This document shows, in pieces, positions 5,027-12,782 of a stretch of 14,176 bases of DNA. The position numbers and the translations under genes are program-made. The stretch is from Candidatus Nomurabacteria bacterium (GTDB taxonomy: Bacteria > Patescibacteriota > Minisyncoccia > Phycocordibacterales > UBA9973), in assembly GCA_023267245.1 (NCBI GenBank), contig JAHFNP010000009.1:1-14176 (forward strand), read 5' to 3'. Position 1 is the stretch's first letter. Every line of letters starts with the position of its first letter. The notes beneath the pieces were generated by a model. The model ran no database searches, had not been told where the DNA came from, and saw only the letters and a list, made by a program, of their open reading frames with translations.

Positions 5027-6490
5027 TTAATCTCTGCGCAGAAAAAGGGGCGTTTCAGGCGACTTGTTGCTTTTAATAAGTTCTTGGATTTTATCTGCAG
5101 TCTGGGGCATGATCGGTGCAAGCATATAACTAATTTCATAAAGTTTCTGAACCAAGTACACAATCATCTCTTCTCCCCGGCTTTTATCTTCTTTTATAAC
5201 TTTAAACGGCTGATTACGCTGAATATAATAATCCAACCCGGCAATTTCAGCCCAGATAAAGTCGGCTGCTTTTTTTATTTCAAAATTATTTAAGAATTTA
5301 AGATATTCTATCGGCAGTTCTGTTTTTCCCTCGACTTCCCTCGACGAGGCTCGGGATAAAACGCTCGGGACAGGTTCCGAAAGATTACTTTCGGCCATTT
5401 TCATAATTCTCGAAACAAGATTACCAAGACCGTTAGCTAAATTCGCATTATAAGTTTCTTTAAATTTCTCATCTGTATAATCACCATCTTCAAAAGTACT
5501 CAACTCCCTGGCAATATAATATCTAAGCGCGTCTACGCCGTAATCATCCACAAGCGTATTTGGATTCACCACATTCCCCAAACTCTTGGACATTTTCTGT
5601 CCTCCGACGTTAACGAATCCACCTATCACAATATTCTTCGATGGCGGCAAACCGCAAGCCATGAGCATCGCCTGCCAAGTGGCCGATTGCTGACGGAGAT
5701 TGTCTTTGCCGCAATACTGAGTTACTGGCCACCATTTTTTGAATTTATCCATATCTTCAGGCCAGCCAATCGCTGAAACATAGTTAACCAAGGCATCAAA
5801 CCAGACATACATAACATGTTCCGGATCCCCCGGCACAGGCACTCCCCAAGACATTTTCGACTTGAGTCTTGAAATACTGAAATCCTGCAACCCTCTCTCA
5901 ACAAAACGCTTTATCTCATTAAAGCGAAAATCAGGCACAACAAAGTCCCGATTCTTGTCATAGAACTCAAGCAATTTATTTTGGAATTCCGAAAATTTAA
6001 AAAAATAATTCTCTTCTTGGATGATTTCAATTTCTTGATTTGGATGATCCGGACACTTTCCATTTACAAGCTCGGAATCGGTTTTCTCCATTTCACAGCC
6101 GACGCAATATTTCGCTTTGTAATTCTTTTTGTAGATGTAGCCAGCCTCATCCACCTTGCGCCAGAATTCCTGCGCGGCTCGGATGTGATGCGGGTCAGTC
6201 GTACGAATAAAATTAATATCTGGAGAAAGATCCAAGGACTCTTTCAGATTCTTAAATTTTTCGGCATATAGGTCAGCATAGGCTTGCACATCGTAGCCTT
6301 CCGCCACGGCCTTGTCGAAAATCTTTTGACCATGCTCGTCGGTGCCAGTATTAAAGAAAACTTCAAATCCCTCAAGTTTTTTAAAACGAGCGATGATATC
6401 GGCCCGGACAATTTCCATGGCAAAGCCGATATGAGGATCGGAATTCACATAAGGCAGAGTTGTGGTTATGTAGAAAGAATTTTTAGACAT
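5027..6490 (-). CDS. metG: Methionyl-tRNA synthetase, 487 aa
   Basis: Class I synthetase that charges tRNA-Met. The HIGH-type motif is HIGF (20-23) in YVNSDPHIGFAM and the second signature is KMSKS (299-303). A zinc-knuckle insertion is present in reduced form (Cys129, Cys132, Cys146, His149). DALVNYVSA and the anticodon-binding helical domain follow (about 345-480). The chain ends at 487, without the C-terminal EMAP/Trbp111-like tRNA-binding domain found in many bacteria, so it is a short form. Residues 374-389 (PVPSVLSRASSREVEG) interrupt the helical domain and come from a repeat-rich stretch (5326-5370) that looks inserted. Its ATG overlaps the end of the upstream permease gene by 8 bases, and tatD follows after 2 bases. 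The metG-tatD pairing is widespread in bacteria. Confidence 0.96.
   Translation of the reverse strand: MSKNSFYITTTLPYVNSDPHIGFAMEIVRADIIARFKKLEGFEVFFNTGTDEHGQKIFDKAVAEGYDVQAYADLYAEKFKNLKESLDLSPDINFIRTTDPHHIRAAQEFWRKVDEAGYIYKKNYKAKYCVGCEMEKTDSELVNGKCPDHPNQEIEIIQEENYFFKFSEFQNKLLEFYDKNRDFVVPDFRFNEIKRFVERGLQDFSISRLKSKMSWGVPVPGDPEHVMYVWFDALVNYVSAIGWPEDMDKFKKWWPVTQYCGKDNLRQQSATWQAMLMACGLPPSKNIVIGGFVNVGGQKMSKSLGNVVNPNTLVDDYGVDALRYYIARELSTFEDGDYTDEKFKETYNANLANGLGNLVSRIMKMAESNLSEPVPSVLSRASSREVEGKTELPIEYLKFLNNFEIKKAADFIWAEIAGLDYYIQRNQPFKVIKEDKSRGEEMIVYLVQKLYEISYMLAPIMPQTADKIQELIKSNKSPETPLFLRRD
5326..5370. repeat. Compound repeat insertion inside metG
   Basis: Two exact tandem copies of TTCCCTCGAC (5326-5335, 5336-5345) are followed by two copies of GCTCGGGA (5349-5356, 5363-5370). 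The second unit is partly complementary to the first (TCCC..CGA against TCGGGA), so the segment can fold. It is read in frame as a Ser/Arg-rich loop in MetRS that normal family members lack. Confidence 0.6.
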
Positions 6491-7553
6491 TTAATTTGTT
6501 TAGAATCTTTTTCTTTTCGAGATCGTCAGTAAATTCAAGCAGTGCGACTGCGACAGGAATAGCGAGCATCACACCCCAGAAACCAGCCAATTGAAATCCA
6601 ATCAAAAGAGAAAGGATAACCACTAAAGGTGAAATACCGATAACCTTTTTGACTATCAGCGGCTGAAGGAGATAACTTTCAAACTGATGAACAATCAGGT
6701 AAAACCCTGCAGTCATCAACGCAAGAGTAACTCCGCCGTCGATATAGGCAAAAATAATTCCCGGAACTGCAGCTAGGGTGAACCCGAAAGGAATAAGCTC
6801 GAAGATAGATGCCGTAATGGAAAGCATCAGGGCGTAGCGAACTCCCAGAATCGACAAACCGAGATATGTCAAAACACCAACCAAAAGTCCAAGCAAGAGC
6901 TGACCCCTAACCCAGAGAGCAATCTTGCGCTCTGTCCGGTGCCAAAGATCGATCGCATAGTCTTCATGCTGAATGGGGATTATGATTCTCAAGAAACTTT
7001 CAATCCCCCCTTCTTGTATCGAGAAGTAAAAAGAAATCACGATGATCAAGACCAAGTTTATAAAGCCACCAAAGGCTGTGCCCAAAGTGCCGATGAAACC
7101 GCCAGAGAGTCCGGAGATCAGGGATTTGATGCTGGTTATGATATTCGAGAGGGCGGCGTTGTGGGAAATATTCGACACTACATCTTGAGCGCCAGAGATT
7201 GTCCCGCCCTGGAGAGTATTTAATACGCTGGATTTTGGGAAATAGTCTAAAGCAAGCCCGGAAAAACCCGACACTTCATTGATCAAAACCGGAATAAATA
7301 CATAAAATAGACCGGCAAAAATAGCGACGGAAACAAAATAAATCATAATTACGGAAAATATACGATTCCATTTGCGCCTAGCCAGCCTATTTGAAGCAAT
7401 GTTTACAAAAGAAGCGAGCACGATCGAGGTCAGCACAACCAATACGATCTCGCGGAGCTGGTAGATCGCAAAAAATAGAATCGCTATGATAAAGAAACGA
7501 AAAATGGATCCCGTGGAGATACTCAGGGCTTGATTTTTATGGTTTTCCGGCAT
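6483..7553 (-). CDS. AI-2E family transporter (membrane permease), 356 aa
   Basis: A polytopic membrane protein. Hydrophobic segments lie near residues 17-50 (two), 66-92, 153-178, 216-240, 244-270, 272-290 and 305-340, matching the usual eight-helix layout with a soluble loop between the third and fourth (about 93-150). Family hallmarks are GVRYALMLS..FELIPFGF (237-257) and the C-terminal segment HQFESYLLQPLIVKKVIGISPLVVIL. The family was named for autoinducer-2 export (TqsA), but members also include Na+/H+ antiporters and uncharacterised permeases, so the substrate is unknown. It has a probable leaderless promoter (extended -10 at 7560-7568) and overlaps metG by 8 bases, placing it at the head of a permease-metG-tatD unit. 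Confidence 0.9.
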   Translation of the reverse strand: MPENHKNQALSISTGSIFRFFIIAILFFAIYQLREIVLVVLTSIVLASFVNIASNRLARRKWNRIFSVIMIYFVSVAIFAGLFYVFIPVLINEVSGFSGLALDYFPKSSVLNTLQGGTISGAQDVVSNISHNAALSNIITSIKSLISGLSGGFIGTLGTAFGGFINLVLIIVISFYFSIQEGGIESFLRIIIPIQHEDYAIDLWHRTERKIALWVRGQLLLGLLVGVLTYLGLSILGVRYALMLSITASIFELIPFGFTLAAVPGIIFAYIDGGVTLALMTAGFYLIVHQFESYLLQPLIVKKVIGISPLVVILSLLIGFQLAGFWGVMLAIPVAVALLEFTDDLEKKKILNKLNV

Positions 7554-7559
7554 ATCAAA

Positions 7560-7568
7560 ATATTAACA
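7560..7568 (-). promoter_or_regulatory. Extended -10 promoter of the AI-2E permease gene
   Basis: TGTTAATAT on the minus strand (TG 7568-7567, hexamer 7565-7560) ends 6 bases before ATG at 7553 in the 29-base gap after the protease gene. The -35 region is only T-rich. Transcription should begin at or beside the start codon. Confidence 0.5.
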
Positions 7569-7582
7569 CACAAATCAAAAGT

Positions 7583-8851
7583 TTAAAACTTGAGGATTTT
7601 AAGGAATTTAGCCTTTTCCTTGAAGGGACCGATGAGAGCGAGATTTAAGATATCGTCCTTGAAAATTTTATTGGCCAGATCTTTTATCTGAATCGCAGTA
7701 ACTTTCCTGATTTCATTCGCTTTTTCTTCCGCCAAACGAATTTCTTTCTTTAAGAGTTCTTGTCCACCATAAAAATTGGCGATGTCATCCGAGGATTCCA
7801 GGGAGAGTTTCATGTTGCCAATCAGGCATTCCTTGACCTTGCCGAGCTCATCTTCTGAAACCATATCATTTTTTAACTTTCGGCATTCTTCCAAGACAGC
7901 CTCGATCACTTCATTGATCCTCTTATTGTCCACGCCGGCGGAAATCTGAAACACTCCATGGTCAGTATATGAATCATTATATGCCCGGACATAGTAGCCG
8001 ACGCCCATCTCTTCGCGCAATTTCTGAAAAAGCCTTGAGCTCATTCCCCCGCCCAAAACGCCACCCAAGACGGAAAGAACCGGATTATTTTTATGAAACA
8101 AATCATAAGTGCGCACACCTAGAACAAAATGCGTCTGATCCGTCTTTTTAAATTTTAAGAGCACCTCGGGCTTTTTCTGGGATTCTTTTACTTTTAATTT
8201 CTTTGATTTTTTACCGCGAGGGATATCGCCAAAAACTTTTTCAACTTCTTTTGAAACATCTTTCTCGGTCACCTGCCCGGCAACAACTATGACCGTCGCC
8301 TCCGGCAAATAATGCGCTTTTTTGTACTTCACAAAATCATTGCGCTTCATATCTAAAATATTTTTCTTTTCACCGGCGATATTCCAGCCAGCAGGCTGAT
8401 CGCCATAAAGAAGCTTCATGAAAAGATCCTGTACATGCCTATTTGGCATATCTTCGTACATATTTATCTCTTCGATGATCACGCCTTTCTCTTTTTGCAT
8501 TTCGGTATCCGGAAAAGTGGAATTCAAATAAATATCTGAAACCACATCAAAAATCTGCTTGAAGTGGCGGGCATCCGACTTGGCATAATACCCCGTATAT
8601 TCTTGAGCAGTGAAGGCATTATACTGCGAACCAAGCGCGTCTAATTCTTTGGAGATATCTATCGCCTTCGGCCTTTTAGTCGTGCCCTTAAAACACATAT
8701 GCTCTAGGAAGTGCGATATGCCGTTTATTTTCTTGGTCTCATACTTCGAGCCCGCTTCCACTAAAACCAAAACAGTCACAGTCGGATTGTCGAGCATCGG
8801 CACAGTTATAACCCGCAAGCCGTTATGCAAAACTTTTTTTATGAATTTCAT
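7583..8851 (-). CDS. M16 family zinc metallopeptidase, 422 aa
   Basis: Inverzincin-type protease related to mitochondrial processing peptidase and bacterial PqqL/YmxG proteins. The HxxEH metal motif is HFLEH (47-51) in HFLEHMCFKGT, and the third ligand is one of Glu127/Glu128 in VIIEEINMYED. NAFTAQEYTGYYA (78-90) follows the pattern of substrate-site residues. The second, inactive half carries GGGMSSRLFQKLREEMGVGYYV (near 270-290), the usual Arg/Tyr signature of the M16 C-terminal domain. Length (about 410-430 aa) is normal for single-chain bacterial members. No signal peptide, so it is probably cytoplasmic. The ATG follows the glyS stop by one base, so it is co-transcribed with glyS. Natural substrate unknown. 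Confidence 0.93.
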   Translation of the reverse strand: MKFIKKVLHNGLRVITVPMLDNPTVTVLVLVEAGSKYETKKINGISHFLEHMCFKGTTKRPKAIDISKELDALGSQYNAFTAQEYTGYYAKSDARHFKQIFDVVSDIYLNSTFPDTEMQKEKGVIIEEINMYEDMPNRHVQDLFMKLLYGDQPAGWNIAGEKKNILDMKRNDFVKYKKAHYLPEATVIVVAGQVTEKDVSKEVEKVFGDIPRGKKSKKLKVKESQKKPEVLLKFKKTDQTHFVLGVRTYDLFHKNNPVLSVLGGVLGGGMSSRLFQKLREEMGVGYYVRAYNDSYTDHGVFQISAGVDNKRINEVIEAVLEECRKLKNDMVSEDELGKVKECLIGNMKLSLESSDDIANFYGGQELLKKEIRLAEEKANEIRKVTAIQIKDLANKIFKDDILNLALIGPFKEKAKFLKILKF

Positions 8852-8852
8852 A

Positions 8853-10172
8853 TTAGAATTTATTTTTTATATAAGAAATCAAATCAGAAACCTTCACCCT
8901 CTCCTGCTCGCCTGTATCTCGATCACGAACAGTCACAGCATCATCGGTCAAAGTATCGAAATCAACCACAATGCAAAACGGCGTACCTATTTCATCTTGT
9001 CTTCGGTATCGCTTGCCGATATTGCCGTTATCGTCCCAAGCCACTCGGCCAAATTCGGCTTTGAGCGGAGCAAAGACTTTTGTATTGGCATATTCAACTA
9101 GTTCCGGCTTATTTTTCAAAAGCGGCGAGACAGCGCATATGACCGGAGCGATGCTTGGCTTGAATTTCAAGAATGCTCGAGGTTCATCGCCTTTTTCACC
9201 TGCCTGTCCGGTAGGCAGGTCTTCGGCATAAGCAGAAATAAGCAATGCCAATACAGCACGATCAACGCCGAAAGACGGCTCGATTACATGAGGCACCATC
9301 TTCTCCCCTTTTTCTTCATCAATGTATTCAAGCTTGTGAGTACTCAAATCGTAGTCAGTCCTATACGCAAGACCAAAAAGCTCTTTCCGGCCGAAAGGAT
9401 AATCAAATTCGAAGTCCACTGTCTTCTTAGAATAAAATGCTCTGTCTTCGTCCGGAACTTCAAGCTCATGCACACCGGCCATATCGATACCCACTTCTTC
9501 CATCCATTCAAGCATCTCATCTTTAAAATATTCAAAATACTTTTCCCAATCTTCGGGTCTTACAAAATATTCTATTTCCATCTGTTCAAATTCCCTCTGG
9601 CGGAAAATAAAATCCCTCGGAGTTATTTCATTCCTGAAAGCTTTGCCGATCTGGGCCATGCCGAAAGGCAGTTTGGGGTGAAAAGCGTCCACGGTATTTT
9701 TGAAATTCACAAACATTCCCTGTGCCGTCTCTGGTCGCAGATATGAAATAGATGAAGAGTCTTCTGACGCACCGACGCGCGTCTGAAACATCATATTAAA
9801 TTGTTTCGCTTCTCCCAGTTTACCTTCACAGTTTGCACATTTTATCTTATCTTCAATCTGATCCGCGCGGAATCTTTTTTTGCATTTCTCGCATTCCACC
9901 ATCGGATCAGCAAAATTAGCCACGTGTCCGGTCGCCTGCCAGACTTCTTGTCGCATCAATATAGCCGCATCTACGCCATACATGTCTCGACGGGAATCCA
10001 CGAATTTCTTCCACCAAGATTGCTTCATATTGTTTTTTAGGGCCAAGCCGAAATGCCCCCAGTCCCAAGTCCCCGCTAGGCCGCCATAAATCTCTGAACC
10101 AGGGAAAATAAATCCGCGCCTTTTGCAAAGCGAGACAATCTTTTCCATTAAATTTTCATTATCATTTTTCAT
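8853..10172 (-). CDS. glyS: Glycyl-tRNA synthetase (alpha2 type), 439 aa
   Basis: Class II synthetase charging tRNA-Gly. It belongs to the dimeric single-chain type, not the alpha2beta2 enzyme of many bacteria. The N-terminal strand has GFIFPGSEIYGGLAGTWDWG (20-39). A four-cysteine zinc insertion uses Cys94, Cys97, Cys112 and Cys115. RPETAQG lies at 146-152, motif 2 is FRNEITPRDFIFRQREFEQ (179-197), and motif 3 contains PSFGVDRAVLALL (299-311). The C-terminal anticodon-binding domain starts near 340. The segment DLPTGQAG (318-325) is encoded by a palindrome (9198-9220) and looks like an insertion. I use ATG at 10172; an in-frame ATG at 10148 is possible. It starts 6 bases after the preceding gene and may have its own leaderless promoter. 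Confidence 0.95.
   Translation of the reverse strand: MKNDNENLMEKIVSLCKRRGFIFPGSEIYGGLAGTWDWGHFGLALKNNMKQSWWKKFVDSRRDMYGVDAAILMRQEVWQATGHVANFADPMVECEKCKKRFRADQIEDKIKCANCEGKLGEAKQFNMMFQTRVGASEDSSSISYLRPETAQGMFVNFKNTVDAFHPKLPFGMAQIGKAFRNEITPRDFIFRQREFEQMEIEYFVRPEDWEKYFEYFKDEMLEWMEEVGIDMAGVHELEVPDEDRAFYSKKTVDFEFDYPFGRKELFGLAYRTDYDLSTHKLEYIDEEKGEKMVPHVIEPSFGVDRAVLALLISAYAEDLPTGQAGEKGDEPRAFLKFKPSIAPVICAVSPLLKNKPELVEYANTKVFAPLKAEFGRVAWDDNGNIGKRYRRQDEIGTPFCIVVDFDTLTDDAVTVRDRDTGEQERVKVSDLISYIKNKF
9198..9220. repeat. Palindromic insertion inside glyS
   Basis: ACCTGCCT (9198-9205) and AGGCAGGT (9213-9220) are exact inverted copies around GTCCGGT, itself nearly palindromic. On the minus strand it reads DLPTGQAG in frame. 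From memory, this peptide and DNA pattern recur in many unrelated Patescibacteria proteins; I could not check this here. Confidence 0.65.
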
Positions 10173-10178
10173 ACAAAT

Positions 10179-12101
10179 TTATTCTATCACGCTCTCATCA
10201 CCAGATTTGAAAGTTGTATCATTCGACAAACGAGTGTTTAATGAATTCCTGGTGCTCTTCAAATTTGAATTTGTAAAGTTATCCACTCCGGTTAAAACAG
10301 TTTCCGACAATAATTGCGGCGCGCTGCCGACCTGCGACACCGACGGCGTCAACTCGACTTGAAAAGAAACTTCACGCGCGTCTCCCCCAAAACCAGTGGA
10401 GGCCGCTACTTGGCCTAAACTCCAGAGTACTTCGCGCGTCGTCTGATTGAATGAAATATTCTCACCCGGCGGTGATACAACTCCGGCGTACTTTACATAG
10501 AAAGGCAGTGTCGCCTTGACCTCTGCGCCTGAAACAGAGTTGGCTGTATTCATAACCGTCCAGGTGATAGTGTAAGTCGTTTTCTGCTCAGCCTTGGGCG
10601 GAATCGGCCCTGAATTTTGAAACGGACCTGAATAATATAGCGCCTTAGAGACAATTTGTAAATCCGAATTTATCTTTATTTTTTTACTTTCAGAATTATT
10701 AATTTCGCTCAAAATATTACCCGAAGCTGGTTGTTTGCCGCTAATGCTGACCCCGATATCAACGGTCGGCTCGGCAACAAAAGAACCGGAACCAGAAGAA
10801 AGAGCGGTTGGAGTAAAAGTAAAAGTAAGAACTCCAGTCGCGCCGGGATCAACAGAACTCAAATCGCCTTCCGTATTTCGATCCCAAGTTATGGTATCGT
10901 CTGTAGAATTATAAAAACCACTCAAAGCTTTAATCGAACTCTTGTTCAAGGCATTCCCCGTTATGCGGGCTTTGATTTGCATGTCGTCTACGCGAGTCGG
11001 CAGATTATTGGTCCAATGAATCTCGGCTGAAATCGGCGATCCGCTGCCGGCCGCAAACTCTTCTTGATCAAGATTGTTGATCAAAAGCCTAGCCTCAATA
11101 AATGGACGAGTTATAGAAACAGTCTGGAGGAGCGAATTGTAAATCGTGCCTATCGTCGAAAGGTCTTTCGGATCTCCTTCTCCGACATAAGCTTTGAATG
11201 ATCTTTCTTCGCCGTCTTGACCAAGAAGAGTTCCCTTTATTGAAATTGATTTTACAGCATCCAAGGCAAGATCGCCGAGATCCCAAGTATCTTCGCCGAC
11301 AAGCGGACCCGGAGTAGCGCTTTCAAATTTGAAACCGGACGGGTACTGCACTTTTAGTAAAATGCCTTTAGAAACTTGCTGTATCCTTGAAGTAACTTTA
11401 ACATTGAGAGTCATCTCCTGATTTGAAGTGACACTCTGCGGCGCCTCGATCGAAAGCAAAATAGGCGAAGAACTTATATTAACCGTATGAATTGCATCTT
11501 TGACGAAAATCGCATTAGAGCTTTCGACTCGATACTCGAGGCTAACCTTTATATCTTTAGTAGTGCCCTGTTCTCCGAATAAGGTAACCTTGATAGCTTC
11601 ATTGGCCACGCCGCCAGCGCCGATTGTCCCGAGCGATTTGCGGATCCTGACAAAATCACCGGTCGTCTCGCCGCTGGATCCTTTCGGATATTCGACTAAA
11701 AGATCAGCGAGCTGCAAAGACACATTATTTTTATTTTCTATAACAACTTGAAGGGGCAGTTCTTCCCCGCCGGCAGCAAAAGCATTGCCCAAGACGGTGA
11801 TGTCAATATTCTGAGGCGAAATAGTATTTGATCCGCCGTAAAATTTAACGAAAGTGAAAATTAGGGCCACAGCAAAAAAAGCCGCAGAAAAAAAGAAAAA
11901 CTTTTTAAAAAATGTGTGCGGTAATTTTATTTTCATCGGCGTGCTCGTAAATTTCTCTTCGTTCCACTCTCTAGGGATGCCATAATGCATTTCAGGAAGT
12001 TCATTTCCTTTCTTTTTCCGAAGCAAATTTTCATTTCGGGAATACAATTTTTTACTGATTTCTTCTATATGATTTATTTTATCTTCATCTTGCTCTGGCA
12101 T
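10179..12101 (-). CDS. Membrane-anchored extracellular protein with DUF11-like beta domains, 640 aa
   Basis: A cytoplasmic charged segment (1-62) is followed by one strong membrane helix (about 64-86, rich in Phe and Ala) and a long outside region. From about 100 on, the sequence is Ser/Thr/Val/Gly-rich and organised as consecutive beta-sandwich domains. Motifs such as LQVVIENKNN, VKVTSRIQQVS, SAEIHWTNNLP and TYTITWTVMNTANSVSGAEVKATLPFYVKYAG resemble the DUF11/CARDB type found in surface proteins. The topology is a type II-like anchor with the C-terminus outside and no cleavable signal peptide. A role at the cell surface is likely but its partner is unknown. A full promoter (12108-12136) lies just upstream and predicts a leaderless message. 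It is the first gene of a unit probably continuing into glyS, 6 bases on. Confidence 0.8.
   Translation of the reverse strand: MPEQDEDKINHIEEISKKLYSRNENLLRKKKGNELPEMHYGIPREWNEEKFTSTPMKIKLPHTFFKKFFFFSAAFFAVALIFTFVKFYGGSNTISPQNIDITVLGNAFAAGGEELPLQVVIENKNNVSLQLADLLVEYPKGSSGETTGDFVRIRKSLGTIGAGGVANEAIKVTLFGEQGTTKDIKVSLEYRVESSNAIFVKDAIHTVNISSSPILLSIEAPQSVTSNQEMTLNVKVTSRIQQVSKGILLKVQYPSGFKFESATPGPLVGEDTWDLGDLALDAVKSISIKGTLLGQDGEERSFKAYVGEGDPKDLSTIGTIYNSLLQTVSITRPFIEARLLINNLDQEEFAAGSGSPISAEIHWTNNLPTRVDDMQIKARITGNALNKSSIKALSGFYNSTDDTITWDRNTEGDLSSVDPGATGVLTFTFTPTALSSGSGSFVAEPTVDIGVSISGKQPASGNILSEINNSESKKIKINSDLQIVSKALYYSGPFQNSGPIPPKAEQKTTYTITWTVMNTANSVSGAEVKATLPFYVKYAGVVSPPGENISFNQTTREVLWSLGQVAASTGFGGDAREVSFQVELTPSVSQVGSAPQLLSETVLTGVDNFTNSNLKSTRNSLNTRLSNDTTFKSGDESVIE
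10181..10189 (-). promoter_or_regulatory. Extended -10 promoter of glyS, embedded in the end of the preceding gene
   Basis: TGATAGAAT (TG 10189-10188, hexamer 10186-10181) ends 8 bases before ATG at 10172. It overlaps the last codons and TAA stop of the 640-aa gene. Motif and distance are identical to those at efp. There is no clear -35 box. Confidence 0.45.
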
Positions 12102-12107
12102 ACCTTG

Positions 12108-12136
12108 ATTATATCAACAAGAGAGGAGCATAGCAA
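12108..12136 (-). promoter_or_regulatory. Promoter of the 640-aa surface protein gene (leaderless)
   Basis: TTGCTA (12136-12131), a 17-base spacer ending in TGA and a perfect TATAAT (12113-12108) make the strongest promoter on the minus strand. Only 6 bases separate the -10 from ATG at 12101, so the transcript should begin at or beside the A of the start codon. Confidence 0.75.
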
Positions 12137-12167
12137 AAAGCTTGCTTTTGGTTTATCCGAACGCCGT

Positions 12168-12191
12168 TGATATATGGTAATCCATATATCA
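12168..12191. repeat. Perfect 10-bp inverted repeat downstream of recO
   Basis: TGATATATGG (12168-12177) and CCATATATCA (12182-12191) flank the loop TAAT. It lies 4 bases after the recO stop and about 31 bases upstream of the -35 box of the next gene. It could be an mRNA 3'-end hairpin of the recO operon or a protein-binding site. It is not followed by a T-run, so it is not a standard terminator. Confidence 0.55.
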
Positions 12192-12195
12192 CAAA

Positions 12196-12780
12196 TTAAA
12201 GCTGGCTTTCATTGAGAGATTTGTTGATTTCCTCTATTAATGCCCTTCTGGCGAGTCCTGCTTCGCTTAAAACAGCCAGGCTAATAGGGCTCGTAATAAA
12301 TGAGGTATTCTCGCTCGCGCCAATATATCCCAAATAATTCAGGATCCTTAAAACCGAAACGCATTCGAAGTTTTTCAAAGTTTGATCGTCTAATGATTCA
12401 TTTTCCAAAAAATTATATATTTCAGTTAAATAATTAAAAAGTTCGGTGTTCGCCTCTTCTCCAGGGCAAAGCCTTTTAAGCAGGCGGAAAATGTTGGCTA
12501 GAAATTTTAGGGTCTCCGAATTTTTACTTAATTTCTCATAGCCGGTTATTTTCCTGGCATTGGTCACGCGCCATATTTCTTTACCCTGGACTAAATCAAT
12601 CTTGGAATAAGAAAAATCCTGCAAACTGAAGCGAAGCTTGGAAGTTACTTTGCGTAAACCTTGTGCGCTCGCTTGAAGCAAGCCAAAGTCTTTAGTAAAA
12701 ATGGAGAGATACCTGTTCGCCTCGCCGTAATTGGAGCCCGATATGACAAACCCTTCGGTGTGATGAATTTGGTGGGACAT
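12196..12780 (-). CDS. recO: DNA repair protein RecO, 194 aa (short form)
   Basis: RecO loads RecA on SSB-coated DNA in the RecFOR pathway and binds the SSB tail. The N-terminal OB-fold domain (about 1-80) has the family pattern: EGFVISGSNYGEANRYLSIFTKDFGLLQASAQGLRK, then SKLRFSLQDFSYSKIDL and the IWRVTNA strand. A helical domain follows. The protein is shorter than the usual 230-250 aa and lacks the C-terminal CxxC zinc module. Its last third has FECVSVLRILNYLGYIG, the standard L..LGY helix. It starts 2 bases after the hydrolase stop, so the two are co-transcribed. No recognisable ribosome-binding site. Confidence 0.88.
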   Translation of the reverse strand: MSHQIHHTEGFVISGSNYGEANRYLSIFTKDFGLLQASAQGLRKVTSKLRFSLQDFSYSKIDLVQGKEIWRVTNARKITGYEKLSKNSETLKFLANIFRLLKRLCPGEEANTELFNYLTEIYNFLENESLDDQTLKNFECVSVLRILNYLGYIGASENTSFITSPISLAVLSEAGLARRALIEEINKSLNESQL

Positions 12781-12782
12781 AG

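Noticed and set aside
8610..9101. 163-aa plus-strand frame across the protease/glyS junction
   Set aside because: It is antisense to two strongly recognised enzymes and its composition is that of a reversed coding frame.
8971..10128. Several short frames opposite and beside glyS
   Set aside because: All overlap the conserved GlyRS frame and show no independent signals.
12131..12150. Terminator of the recO operon formed by AAAAGCAAGCTTTTTG (minus strand)
   Set aside because: The stem is only about 5 AT-rich base pairs and overlaps the -35 box. It is too weak to claim.
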